Counted from the first letter of the stretch, positions 10,645 through 22,611 are shown. The stretch: DNA of 64,000 nt from Paragorgia papillata (GCA_035771165.1 JAWNZC010000314.1:8520001-8584000); one strand, 5' to 3'. A program made the numbers and translations. The notes: generated by a model from the letters alone, not told the origin.

Positions 10645-13600
10645 AGTTTACTACTGAGTGGTGACAGCATTATTGTGTTTCGTGGTCAATGTAATCTTCA
10701 GACTCTACAACGACGTTCGATGATTTAATCACAATGTTTAAACTCTCTTTGTTTCTCTTTCTGTTGCATACTGCATACTTTCTCTTTCCTACATGTTTCC
10801 CTCTCATGGTTGTACTTATTAATGTTTTATCCAGTTTTTTAAGAAGATAGCAATTTTGTCATGGTAACAAACTTAAATATATAACTTGCACAAAAACAGG
10901 TATATATAAATTAACGATGATTAATGACTATACTAGTACGGTTCTAATAGAAACTGTTGGAAACTTAGCAGATAATGGATAATAAAATAAAATTTATTCA
11001 GCACATTATAAACACTAGAGAGAATTGAAGCACTTGAAAAATTGAACTTATATTCATTCTAAAACTAAAAGCTGAAGGCGATCATGCATGTCATTTCGTT
11101 GAAGGCATAAAACCTCAATATAACATTACTCATTATGGTATACGAGGAGCCGGTATATGCAGCGTATACAAGTTAACTAATTGTTTCATATATTTGAATC
11201 GTGCACTTGATATATGTACAATATTATCTCCGTATTTATATAGCCTACCTTTTAAATTCGTTCCTTCAGTCAATCAAATTCCATTATATTATCAAAGATT
11301 TCTTTTACAGTTTGCGCCTCTTTCCCTTTCCGTGAGTTGCGATCAACTTCTCGATGTTTAGTAGAGTTTCTTATCTGACTGAAACTACATGTCCATACAA
11401 GCCAGCGTTAATTAGGCTTTTCTTATCTGAAAACTACACGGCCAACCCAGCGGAGATAATAATCACATATTGACATACCTTGCTCATCTTAGTCAACAAC
11501 AATTTTATCAAAAGAAAAAGTTCCCTTTGCGTGATGTCTTATTCAGTGCGGGTGGCATATGATGCATTTATACGCCTGTGTTATCTGCTCATGTGTATGT
11601 GTGGGCAAAGGCCCACATCTGGCGAAGCTTCGATTTTAAATGCAATTACTGCACGAAATTGAAAAAAAATATATTGGACTAAAATAAACAACTAAATAAA
11701 ACCGCATTATGCTTCAAAAAGAAAACGCAAACGAATTCCTTTCGATGACTGATTTGATTTTAATAAGGGATAAAAATCATTTGGGTTTGTTTCAAAAACA
11801 GTTGTTCACACCTGAAATTTTGGATTGCGTTAATTCTCTTCGTGGAAAGAAAATAAAATGTCGCGAAAACGACTATCAATCAGTTTACATTGTAAAAAAA
11901 AAATAATTGAAAACTCATTATGAGTCGACTATATCAACGAGTCGCTTTCTTAAGGACGCGGTAATTATTTTTCCACACTTTATATAGATCGTTAAATTAC
12001 TTTTTGCTCGCGTGCTGTTTTGTTAAATACCGGTTTTGCGTCAGTGCATGATAGACATAATTGTTCTATAGAAAGCCAAATTGACTCGGCTGTTATTTAG
12101 TGAGTCCTCTCTCACACAACAATTTACAACAAAGTTCGCGTGAACTAAATAATTTGTAGACACTTTTCATGGTGTTAACAATTTGTTCCGGTAACAGTGG
12201 CTTAAGACAACATTCGCCGAAAAGAAGATAAACATTTTAACTGATGGAAACAGAGATTGGCATTTGGCGGCTGTATTTTTTATCCGACAATAAATATTGA
12301 AACTGAATAGTTTAATGAAAAATTTGATGAAGCTTTGGATACTTGAACACAAAAAGTAACTCTGTCTCTCACTGTGATGAACTGATCTCTACAAATATAA
12401 GAGCCGTTTATACCAAAAAGGAGACACGGCTTATGTATAAGTGTTGCGTCTTACTTTTCCTATATAAACAATTAACTTCGCTGATTTTAATTTAAAAAAA
12501 ATGCTTATTTACACTGCTGTGTTTGTGTTATAACTATATAAGCAACGTTCGTGTTACAAAAAGGCGATCCTAGACTGTTCCGGGTTACTCAAATACTGAA
12601 AAGTCCCGATCTACATACCAATTTTCCTCAAAGTCAAAGGTCCATAGAATTTTAGTGAAACACGCCAAAGCCGAAAACCAACTATAAATCAATAAACAGA
12701 GCAACGCAGACTTGTTTACAATTTTACTAATGAAGACGCAAGCGAGACACGCCCGAAAGAAATGCGTCCGTCATGATTGTCTGGCCGTCTGAATGTGGAG
12801 GTGTAATTTGGATCCGGACCGGAGTACCCTGCATTGAGTATACCACTATAGTGCTTCAATATATAAATGATGCGGCGTGTTACGTAATAATTAAAGACTA
12901 TATCATGTAATAAGGTAGCGAAACAAGTATGATCAACTCCGCGTGTAGAGAAAAAACAAACTGCAGTAGAGAACAGCTTTAATTAAGTAACTCGATCGAT
13001 CGCGTCCTGCAAGCCTTTGGCTTTCGCGCAGTCGTTCAAATAGAACCAGTTCATGGCTAACACGAGACCGCGCCTTGGGTAAACAGCGTTTTATTAGCCT
13101 TGGTAATAATGTCTAAAATGCCGATCATCAGTATACCTGCAGTCCTGTACAAAGAAGTGAAAACGCCACCTTAAACAACAGCACTTACATATACTACTAA
13201 AAATATTCAACCAATGCAAAATGTATAATCTATATACGTTCTTAACTTCCCTTAGTAGATCAATGCATGGTTAGAACGTGAGAATGTTTCGCATAGGTGC
13301 ATGATCAAAAGGTTGCAAGGTTGATTCCGCTGGAGAACTTAAGATCCCGTTTACATTTGCATAAGCATATTGGATAGGCATTACGTTCACACATTAACAC
13401 CGCTGCGATCTTGAAGGCGATTCATCTCATGCGCCATGGAAGACATATCTCGGACACATCAGAAAGAACCAGCAGCGACTGGAACTGTTTGAAGCCAAGT
13501 TAACAACTTATTTTTTAGGCTACCATCAGGTCCAAGAATGCAAATTTAAACTTCTAAAAAAACAAATCGACCGAACTCGGACTTTGTGTATGTATAAGAC

Positions 13601-14450
13601 CGCGGAAAATCATAAATGCGCGGAAAATTTATTAGTATGCACATGTTAACCAAACTATTGGAGCAAAAGCTTCGCTCTATACTACAACAATAACAGGAAT
13701 TATCTGACAAGGGGGGATCTCAGACCTGGGGGGATAACTGAGACCATGACACCGGTATAAAGTGAACAGCTTGTGTCGTGAAACTTTCTGTCTGAGCCTG
13801 AGGCTCACACCTTTTAATATAACTTTTTTGTTTGATTTTATAAATAGTATATTTCTATTTTATGTTGTGCAAAAGCCCTTGCATGACAATGACATGTACG
13901 TAGCTTAAGGAAATGGAAATAACATTTCAAGCGATATCGATTTTTAATCACTTGGGCGCACCTGCAGGTGCATGTATAATTAAGTAAACTTTGTATAATT
14001 TTTAACGATCAGCGAGTACAAAATAATATAAGAAAATTGTATTTTGTGTCTGGTGTGTAAGAAGTCTTCTCTGGACGCGATGCGTTGTACAGTAATAATA
14101 AATGAATATATATATATATATAATTAAGAAATATAAAAATGTGAACCCGAGCTGCAGGCGAGGGTTTACATAAAGGCGGGCTACCGGTGGGCTGATTTTA
14201 TGTAACAATAACCTTATTATGACTTTTTGAGCTAGAAATGCAAAATGACATAACGAAGCAAAATTGGCTTCGTTTTCCTCTAAGTATAGCACACAGGATA
14301 TTCTAATTCTTTTTTGCAGTCATAGAAAGAGTTTCGTGACACAATAACCCGCCTCGTTTGTACAGCCCCTTAGAAGTGTCAGTACTACTGACAGCAACAA
14401 TATTTATCACACAGGGCTGTTACAAGCTATACTTTTAATATTTTTTATTA
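10645..14450. other. Long stretch with no recognisable gene
   Basis: About 3.8 kb of AT-rich sequence. Open frames are under 100 codons with no domain or splice context. A short (TA)n run lies at 14107-14122. I could not find clear inverted repeats here by eye. Confidence 0.5.
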
Positions 14451-15077
14451 CAATCAACTCTCGAACACCCCGCTATTACGGACACCCCGCTATTAAGGAC
14501 ACCCCGCTATTACGAACACCCCGCTATTAAGGACACCCCGCTATTACGAACACCCCGCTATTAGGGACACCCCGCTATTAAGGACAGTTGGTAAATCCCT
14601 GGTCGAAACTACTGTGAAATGTTTTGAAATAACTCTCGCTATTACGGAATTGCGGACACTTCATGTGGTCCCTAACAAACATTTTTATTGTTCTACTCTC
14701 GTCACAACGGACACCTTGGACGTATTTTTCTCTCGACACATGAAAGTGAATGACTTTTTAATTTATCGAGTGACATATTTATGTTACTGATTCATGTTAC
14801 CGTTGTATTTTTGGTTTTGGAATAAAAAAAATATTTGAATACAAATTTTTTACTTGTATTTTTGACTTGTACTATGTACTTATGTATCACAGTAAACGTC
14901 AACTAGAAATTGAAGTAAACTGGACATTTTGAAACAAAAAAGCAGTAATACATTGTAGTGACATTTTACAACCTGAAATCGGGATATTTTCATCGCATCC
15001 CGCTATTGCGGACTCTCGTTATTACGCGGACACCAAATGACAGTCCCCAGGGTGTCCGCTATAACGAGAGTTGACTG
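14451..15077. mobile_element. Tc1/mariner-superfamily MITE with tandem terminal repeats
   Basis: The ends CAATCAACTCTCG and CGAGAGTTGACTG are inverted and each is flanked by TA. About seven tandem units of ACACCCCGCTATTA(C/A)GG sit inside the left end (14465-14585), and two related units in inverted form sit near the right end (15000-15070). The 630-bp element has no transposase frame. Confidence 0.82.
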
Positions 15078-15204
15078 TACCTGCAATTAATCATGCAGCT
15101 GTTTATATCGTTCAGCGTATCGGCAACGTCATATCAAGTGTACGGTCATCATGGGGGATCGTAGCCTGCGCAGTCCCCTGATCCAGGGACAAATTTGGAC
15201 ATCA

Positions 15205-15342
15205 TATTGGACAATTCGTTCATTATACTAAAATACAATGTGTTCAGTGACCGTGCATCGTGCACAAAAATGCATAAAAGTGAACAAAAAGATAGACCAA
15301 AGACTTTAGCTGAGTTTCCAGACCATATCTCGATTGACTATG
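15205..15342 (+). mobile_element. MITE-A, right half only
   Basis: It carries GGACAATTCGTTCATTATAC and ends CATATCTCGATTGACTATG, identical in layout to the right half of the full copy at 54837-55119. The left half is absent. Confidence 0.8.
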
Positions 15343-15373
15343 GTTGCAGTCGGTACTGTTAGCAAATCTATAG

Positions 15374-15496
15374 TGCGTAGGCCGTGTTTTGACAGAGCAA
15401 AACTGCAAAGTGCATGAAAAGGTTGTAAACTGCCAAGATTTGTAGTAACGAAAACTGACGTTTCGAACGGAGCTCTTCATCAGAGCAAAATGTGGT
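15374..15496 (+). mobile_element. MITE-B copy
   Basis: GTGCGTAGGCCGTGTTTTGA, then AAACTGCCAAGATT, then CTGACGTTTCGAACGGAGCT match the MITE-B consensus order. Confidence 0.7.
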
Positions 15497-15507
15497 CTAT
15501 TTTCATG

Positions 15508-15529
15508 AGGGGGGTGGGGGGGGGGGGGG

Positions 15530-15578
<49 letters not shown>

Positions 15579-15598
15579 GGGGGGGGGGGGGCAAGGGG
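15508..15598. repeat. Near-pure poly(G) tract
   Basis: About 85 of 91 bases are G, broken only by single T, A and C bases. It sits between a MITE-B copy and the inverted-repeat element at 15580-15787. The minus-strand frame reads polyproline and is not a gene. It could form G-quadruplexes, or its length could be a sequencing artefact. Confidence 0.9.
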
Positions 15599-15787
15599 GT
15601 CTTGTCACGAGTTCACAGATACATTTTTGGCATTTCACGTATCACAAAAAGTAAAATAGCATCTTCACGACTATCTCAGCAGTTCAATCACAATTCACGG
15701 GACAATATTGCTCTAAACCACAATTCACAAAGCAGTCAAAAATAGCCAATCACGGGTTCACGAAAATACCCTTGCCTCCCTCTTTCA
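15580..15787. repeat. Probable MITE with (G)GGCAAGGG ends
   Basis: GGGCAAGGGGGTCTTGTCAC at the left and ACGAAAATACCCTTGCCTCC at the right are imperfect inverted repeats, and CACGAGTTCA/TCACGGGTTCA recur inside. Confidence 0.5.
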
Positions 15788-16011
15788 TCGAATGTCCGTT
15801 TTTGAAACGTGAGGTATTTTAAATAAATCTTAAGAAATCTTCAATTAATTGAACCATGTTACGTTATTTTTAGCAATTCTGGCACAAACAAGACTGTTCT
15901 AAAATTACACAGAACTTCACAATAACGATTTTAAAAGATATAAAAACACACAAAAGACGTTGCTAGAAACCCTGTACAGAAGTACGGATGAATCAAAATT
16001 GAGCGAGATTA

Positions 16012-16582
16012 AGGCCACATAAAAAAAATTACTTGTTTAGCGTCCCCGCCCGACCTGAGAAAAGCCCCCGACCTCCAAATTTTTTTTATTTATTTTTTTT
16101 TCAAAAAAAACCCTATAAATTTAGTGCAAAAACTCTCAAAACGTTTTACCTGTAGTATTAAAAATGGTGATTTGCGCTTTGCAATCCAAAGAACACAGAC
16201 CTATACATAAATCGTTCTATGCTTCATTCTTCATCCAAACATACATCAAACCGCAGGCATATTTTACGACCTATCGACTGAAACTAGACACTTGAACGTG
16301 AGACTTAACAGCTTTGGTCAAACTTAAAGCATTGGCAAATTTATTTTAAACGTAAAGTAACTGGCAAATTTATGAAACATACCACTTATAACAGTGCGTT
16401 GTCGCCGCCGTGGTAGAACACAAAGTATTATGCTCCAAATCAGTCCTCACACAACGCCAGTGAAGGTCTCACTAACCACCATATTATATAAAAAAAACAT
16501 ACAAAAAAAAACCCCACCTCCCTCCCGACCTGGAAAAATTGAAATAGGTGGACGCTAAACAAGTAATTTTTTTATGTGGCCT
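16012..16582. mobile_element. Foldback MITE (AGGCCACATAAAA ends)
   Basis: The left end, AGGCCACATAAAA with TTACTTGTTTAGCGTCC, is mirrored at 16545-16582 (GGACGCTAAACAAGTAA, then ATGTGGCCT). The left flank is TTAA. It interrupts a repeat whose second copy, around 52.8-53.6 kb, lacks it. Confidence 0.85.
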
Positions 16583-16750
16583 AAAATGGCCGATTGCAAA
16601 TTTGAAATATTGATTTCTGTTGAAATCAAGTTTACGTTAATTTTGTGTGAAAACTTAGTCTTGAATGTTCAGAAGTCATTCAGTCTTCAGGTGACCCGTA
16701 TTTCATAATGAAATGAAGGTACAGCTTCAATTAATTTTGAAGTTTCAAAC

Positions 16751-17040
16751 CATAGTCAATCGAAATATGGTCTGGAAACTCTGCTAAAGTCTTTGGTCTA
16801 TCTTTTTGTTCGCCTTTTTGTGCACGGTGCACGGTCATTGAATACATTGTATTTTAGTATAATGAACGAATTGTCCAATAGCAACGTTTCAGTTCAATCA
16901 TTCAACCGTGCTATTTAAATATTAATAAACCTAAAACAAAGGATGTGCACGGTGTAAGGTACACTTCAACATAAAATCACAGCTCATTATAGGCGCTTTG
17001 AAGTTTGCCGAGTTTCCAGACCATATCTCGATTGACTATG
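16751..17040 (-). mobile_element. MITE-A, full-length copy
   Basis: Inverted ends of about 30 bp (CATAGTCAATCGAAATATGG ... CATATCTCGATTGACTATG) bound a 290-bp AT-rich core that matches 54837-55119 in reverse. Confidence 0.88.
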
Positions 17041-17155
17041 TTCGATTCAAACTTAGTAGCTCAGAACTTGAGTATACCCGGTGTTTCCTCGCGTAACTTT
17101 TAGATTGTTGGTGTGTTTTATTTTAGGCTCCACCAAAGATAGATATTAAATTTAA

Positions 17156-17303
<148 letters not shown>

Positions 17304-17388
17304 GACAGTTAAATATTATACAGTCAAGCATTTAAAAAAAATAATTGGCAAAACTGGTCAACCAACATGGCGCCCTCGTGTCAATTAA

Positions 17389-17708
17389 AGGTGCTGTCCA
17401 GTCCGTTCTGCGCATGATCCGCATCTTTGTTTATCGGGACTCTCAAACATGACATTCGTAGATAATTACATGAAGTACTCAGCTCAATGTAAACCGTTAG
17501 AAGTGACATGGCAGAAAACCAAGCGATTCGGTGAGGATATCTCTTCGGATTTCTTCTATTTCTTCTGAAAATGTTTTGTTTTGGGTACAAGTAATGAAGA
17601 GGAAGCAAGAAAAGCTTACAATCTTCAATAAGGTATCAGGAAATATTTTTATAAACAAAGAAGTAAACATTAGTTTCGTACATGCGCAGAACGGACTGGA
17701 CAGCACCT
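17389..17708. mobile_element. TTAA-flanked MITE (piggyBac-like target)
   Basis: The inverted ends AGGTGCTGTCCAGTCCGTTC and GAACGGACTGGACAGCACCT are flanked by TTAA at 17385-17388 and 17709-17712. The 27-bp ends are nearly perfect. Small open frames inside (for example one reading VLFWVQVMKRKQEKLTIFNK) have no recognised family. Confidence 0.88.
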
Positions 17709-17712
17709 TTAA

Positions 17713-18987
17713 GCGAATATTTGAAATGTAAATTCTCCTATAGTTCAGCCACCAAATGCGCTGTGTCGGTCCTATATTTTAAGTATATGCTTGTCTGCTC
17801 CATGCGCAACATAGAATAAATGACATCAGAATCACATGTTCTTAAAGCTCAAAACCAGTCTTTCCTACTTTTGCACGGTTTGCAACACGCTATTACCATC
17901 CAGCGGTATTCCCGATAAACTCATTCCATTATCTTTTTTTCATTTTAACTTTTAACACCTTGAAAAGGTTTGCACGTTTCAAAATTTATCTTTTTTATAC
18001 TGGAAAGGATTGAGGAGTGGAGAAGACTTATGCTTTACAAGACGGACGTAAACTGTGACATAAAGAGGCCACAATTATAAACAGTTTTTTTACGATAGAA
18101 TGGATTAATGTTTAGGAGTTTTGGCCAGAAAAGAACAGTGGCTCCGATTTTAATCATTTTAATCATATAAGGTAAGTATTTTTAATGTTGTTTATAGTAT
18201 TAGATAACTTTATGCATGTAGAAAGACTTTAATTTCGAGACTAAAGTATCACAAACCGCTAGAAACATCGGGAATCATTATACTGGATATTTTTTACTAC
18301 AAAAACTTAAAACGGAACTTTTTCCATGCTAACATATGAAAACATGGCCACAAAACCCCAACTCTTAGATAAATCACTATTTAAATCATTACTTAGATCA
18401 ATTACACACTCGTTTAGACATTTAGATCAATCTCACACTCGTTTAGATCGATCCCAGTTAGTTATTCAATGACAATTATGCATATTCAGATGACTATTTG
18501 ACCAAGTTCGATCTGCAACCGTTTAGATCGATCGCAGATCGCATAAATTTAATTGTTCACATTCAAATCGCTTTTGACTTTATAGATAGATCAAAATCCA
18601 ATCTAACTTACTTTGTTATATAGCCTAGAGTTTTGCTGGATAAAACGATGACTGTCATTGGTTGGTTTATGGTCACATGACCTTAGCTAAATTTCAATGT
18701 AGGGCCGAGAGGGCAACAATTGAGAACTTATTGCCCACTCAGTCAATAATATTTGTACTTGTTTGGTACGAAAAAGATTATTTATAGGTCTTCAAAGCAT
18801 GTGTGAAGATTAACTGGAGAAATGTATTGCTGTTCTTTCGTTCTGAGACTCATATTTGCATGTTTAGTTGAAGTGAAATTTAATACGAAGCCAGGCGTAA
18901 TTTTTTTGGAAGTCTTTCAGTTTGACTTTTGTGTACTTTCCCTTGATAAACGTCGAAATTATTCAGCGAAACTCAAGCTATATAACA
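17713..18987. other. No gene; CTCGTTTAGATCAATCTCAC repeats
   Basis: Between 18395 and 18545 there are about three loose copies of CTCGTTTAGATCAATCTCAC; the same motif recurs in tandem near 22217-22285. Otherwise nothing is recognised. Confidence 0.5.
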
Positions 18988-19070
18988 AAGCACTTAATTC
19001 TGCTCCCTCGGGAAACATCGAGACTCTCGGGAAAACAAAACTGTTTCCCTCGGGAGCAGACATTAAGTGT
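18988..19070. repeat. Hairpin, CTCGGGAAAC family
   Basis: CACTTAATTCTGCTCCCTCG and its near-inverse CGGGAGCAGACATTAAGTG form a stem. The same end motif recurs at 36443-36592. Confidence 0.75.
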
Positions 19071-19268
19071 ATCAGTATTGCGGTATTATAAACAGCCTCT
19101 AAAATTAAAACCTTACTATTTCTTGAAATGAAGACGTTTTCCTTTATTTTGAAACAGAACTAATATAACCAACCTACAAAAGATTTATTTTTCTTTTAGT
19201 TACTACACTAAAATACTAAAATTTCACAACAGTTTGGTTGCCTTGGAAAAATTCGTGATTGTATTCGC

Positions 19269-19413
19269 ACCATGGGTGCGAGAGATTTTTCGACACTCGT
19301 GAGGGATAACCGGGACACGCGAGAAAGTCAGGCTTAAAGAGGCATATCGCCTGGCGTCCTCCCGTATCCCCATTATCCCTACGAGCGTGGAAGAGCCTCT
19401 GGCACCCAGGGTA
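19269..19413. repeat. Foldback MITE (CTGGGTGC..AGAG ends)
   Basis: The left arm CATGGGTGCGAGAG, with ACTCGTGAGGGATAAC, is mirrored by TTATCCCTACGAGCGTGG, with CTCTGGCACCCAGG, giving arms of about 50 bp with several mismatches. Confidence 0.7.
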
Positions 19414-19496
19414 CGTAAGTTGTAAAGTATTCATAAAGTTTCTTTGTTCTTTTGTTTATATAAACGACGTCAAATACTCGAAATAAGACGTCAAAT

Positions 19497-20088
19497 CATA
19501 GATAATGGGAAGGGGAACTGGATAGGAAACGTAAAACTATGCTACAAAACCGGAAACGATGTTTGCACAACTTGCTATGGTAATTAAATATACACTTACT
19601 GCGCTTTCCAGTTGAGTTTGGAACGGCAAAAGTTTTGCCGTTTAGTTTAGTCTTTGAAACTTGTAGTTGTGACGTAATACGAACGATGTTGCCAAGGCGT
19701 TACATACTAGTACCAGTGTCTTTGTTTTAACGCATTGCCTTGCCCTTGGCAACCACTTGGCAACGCCTTGACAACATCGTTCGTATTACGTCACAACTAC
19801 AAGTTTCAAACGACTAAACTACTTAACGGCAAAACTTTAGCCGTTCCAAACTCAACTGAAAGTCACAGCATCAGCGGCTAATGCACTTAACGGGTGGTCC
19901 CACACGGCTAAAATCAGACACTACTGAACTTAAGTGATACTACACTATTGTTTAATTTCAGCAATAGCTGATCCTGGCCATGTGGGACCGACCACCCGTT
20001 AAGGTGCATAATTATCATAGCAAGTTGTGCAAACATCGTTTCCGGTTTCGTAAGTTTTCTATCCAGTTCCCCTTCCATTATCTATGGT
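19497..20088. mobile_element. Nested foldback: one outer and two inner inverted-repeat elements
   Basis: The outer arms (19497-19580 and 20014-20087) share AAACGATGTTTGCACAACTT. Inner element 1 (19602-19863) has arms of about 100 bp including GTTGTGACGTAATACGAACG. Inner element 2 (19879-20011) has arms including TGCACTTAACGGGTGGTCCC. The two inner elements lie side by side within the loop of the outer one. Confidence 0.88.
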
Positions 20089-20239
20089 CAAATAAGGAAG
20101 AGAGTACTTCATTTTATAGCGCCAGTGCGTCATATTGCTATCATGGTCACATTTTAACTTTTTAGCAAAATAAAATTGTTAGCGTTGCAAAAGAACCAAC
20201 TAAAAACGATCTCTTTTGTAACATAAAGTGAATATACAT

Positions 20240-20570
20240 AATACCGTTTCTGATTGGCTGGTGTGCGTGCTCCATTTCTCGCGATGGAGCACAGAATTTT
20301 TAAGCGCGGGAGCGCGGGAAAAGATATTACTTACGTAAGGAGAAAGTCAGCGAAATAAAGCTTGTTTTTCGTTGGTTTGTGTCTTTCTCTGTTGTGAGAG
20401 CACTCAAAAATCTAGAGTTGCTCGTCTCGATAGCTATTATTTTTTCGTATCATTTCAACTTCTCGTACGCATCCATAACTCGATGGAACACACCGAGCCA
20501 TGAATCGTTGCTTCATTTAAACACGGAACGAGTGTATAGAAGGAAGAACTTCGGGCTATACGCACTTACA
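20240..20570 (+). mobile_element. MITE-C copy (GTGCTCC..GGAGCAC hairpin family)
   Basis: It begins CCGTTTCTGATTGGCTGGTG with a small palindrome GTGCTCCATTTCTCGCGATG/GAGCAC. It also carries GAGAGCACTCAAAAATCTAG and GCATCCATAACTCGATGG, both shared with 55465-55765. Confidence 0.75.
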
Positions 20571-20644
20571 ATTTGAAATCACAATACGTCTTTTCACGAT
20601 GACGTTCCGGTGGCGTTATATGTAACTAAACATGCACCATCACA

Positions 20645-21050
20645 TTTTGACATTTTACTCTGACGAAGGACTTCGCTCGAAACGTCAGTATTTCGTTATC
20701 AAAACTAATCTCGGCAGTTTCACTAACTGTTGACCTTTTCACTTTCTTTTATCTAAAACACTGCCTATTTTCACTTCACCTTTTTATCACATTTCACTGT
20801 GATGAAGGACTTCGCTCGAAACGTCAGTATTTCGTTATCAAAACTAATCTCGGCAGTTTACTAACTGTTGACCTTTTCACTTTCTTTTATCTACAACACT
20901 GCCTATATACACTTCATCTTTTATCACATTTCACTGTGATGAAGGACTTCGCTCGAAAAGTCAGTATTTCGTCCCTAAAAACGTTGGCAGTTTACCATGC
21001 AGCTTTTCACTTTGTTCTATTCAAAGATTGTCTAGGCAGCTCCCTACTTT
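20645..21050 (-). repeat. Tandem triplication of MITE-B units
   Basis: Three head-to-tail units of about 140 bp each contain GAAGGACTTCGCTCGAAACG, then AACTAATCTCGGCAGTTT, then CTTTTCACTTTCTTTTATCT. The third unit is the most diverged. This suggests local duplication after insertion. Confidence 0.85.
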
Positions 21051-21454
21051 TTATACTAAATCCCAATGGTTCTTAGTTTGGACATTTAAAGGCATGTATA
21101 AATAAAAAAACTTACACTTTTTGTTTCAAAGAGACATCAGGAATTAGAAGAAGATAAATAGTTTGTTTATAACTCAATACATATCTGAATATTATGTATA
21201 TATATTTAGTAAATAATACATCACGAGACACCACCGCCAATTATAGATCTTAGGAAGGCGCCAACCATAACCAATTACCTCCTGGCGCGGCGCCACACAC
21301 CCTCTTTAACGGTCACTGTATATCCGCGGTGTCCTTGTTTCTGCGGTTCTACACTTGATTAACCACTGAGAGTTATGTTAATACTCTTCTGTCTTCACAA
21401 TCACATGTTCACTAGCCAGCGTGCAGACGCTCGTATTTTGATACAACGGTTATT

Positions 21455-21890
21455 TTGAGAGAGAATCATTCACGTTGCTGATTGGACAGAAAAATAGCCA
21501 TTCACGTAGCTGACTGGGCAGAAAAGGAATCATTCACGCAGCTGATTGGACAGGGAAAAAATCATTCACGCAGCTGATTGGACAGAAAAAGAATCATTCA
21601 CGCAGCTGGTTCGACAGAAAAACAATCATTCACGCAGCTGATTGGACAGAAAAATAAGTTTATTTTATTTTATATTTTACAAGATTTGCCAGATAATACA
21701 CACATACAAACAATCAACAAATATAAAGGAAATAAATAGTGATATAAAGTAAATACAAAGGCAGGGACTGACCACAGAGATAAATCTCCAATAACCGTGG
21801 GGTCCCAAAAAAGTCAAAAAAGTCATCCATGGAGCTGATTGGACAGAAAAAGAATCATTTATGCACGTAGCTGATTGGACAGCAGCAAAA
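21455..21890. repeat. Tandem array of ~37-bp units, split by a LINE 3' end
   Basis: At least six units of ATTCACGCAGCTGATTGGAC, each followed by an A-rich spacer, run to 21652. Two more follow at 21830-21890 after an inserted 160-bp block. It is not CRISPR: units are contiguous with no unique spacers. Confidence 0.85.
21655..21815 (-). mobile_element. LINE 3'-end fragment inserted in the tandem array
   Basis: On the minus strand it reads a GACTTTTTTGACTTTTTT start, GTCAGTCCCTGCCTTTGTAT, then an A/T-rich tail AAATAAAATAAACTTA. Layout and composition match LINE 3' UTRs. Clade is not assigned. Confidence 0.55.
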
Positions 21891-22194
21891 ACCAATCGTT
21901 TTCTATTTATTATATTTAAATTTAAAATAAACTTATTGTCTTTATATAACTGTCAAAGAAAAACTCGATGACATTTTCAGAAGCCCAGACAAAAAAATTA
22001 TCCATTTAATAACATTGCAGTGTTTAGTGTTTGCTATGAATATGTAGGTAAAATAAATATTTGTAGCTTTGTCACATGTAATATTTGTCAGATTGATTAG
22101 CAGTTTGCCGCCACGCAATAACATTATCACTGTGTGTGGTCTTTATGTTTTGAGCACACCAAATCACCCACATTTAATTGCAAGCTTGGTGTAA

Positions 22195-22290
22195 CGACGG
22201 ATGTAGCATACCTATCACTCGTTTAGATCAATCTCACACCCGTTTAGATCAATCTCTCACTCGTTTAGATCAATCTCACATTCTTTAGAA
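22195..22290. repeat. Tandem CGTTTAGATCAATCTCAC repeat
   Basis: Three to four 23-24-bp units of ACTCGTTTAGATCAATCTCA are in tandem and related to 18395-18545. Confidence 0.8.
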
Positions 22291-22501
22291 TGAATACCCA
22301 GTGTCGTTAGCGGTACGATGGATAAGCCGTTTTGGGTAATCCGAAGAACAATCGGATTACAAGGGGAACTGAAGCTCTAAATAAAACACAAAAGTGCTTT
22401 TGTCCCCACCCCCACTTTTCTTTGAACTCAAAAGACAACATCACAAACACTCAATCCAATAGCCACTAAGTTTTTACGTATAGGATAAATCCCAAGAACG
22501 A

Positions 22502-22569
22502 GGGATGTACGGCTATATACAGCCCCGAGGACGCGCAGCGTCCGAGGGCTGTGTATATCGCATACATCC
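22502..22569. repeat. Compact hairpin
   Basis: GGATGTACGGCTATATACAG, then CCCCGAGGACGC, is mirrored by GCGTCCGAGGGCTGTGTATA ending CATACATCC. It is a near-perfect 33-bp stem. Confidence 0.8.
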
Positions 22570-22611
22570 AGAAAATATAATAAGCCTGTAGCATGAAAGT
22601 CTGTGTGTCGT

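Noticed and set aside
11709..11906. 65-codon lysine-rich frame
   Set aside because: Short, AT-rich, no homology, no neighbouring exon signals.
15244..15594. Polyproline-starting frame on minus
   Set aside because: It starts in the poly(G) tract and then runs antisense through MITE sequence.
21455..21890. CRISPR-like array
   Set aside because: Units are contiguous with short A-rich variation instead of unique spacers, and the genome is clearly animal.
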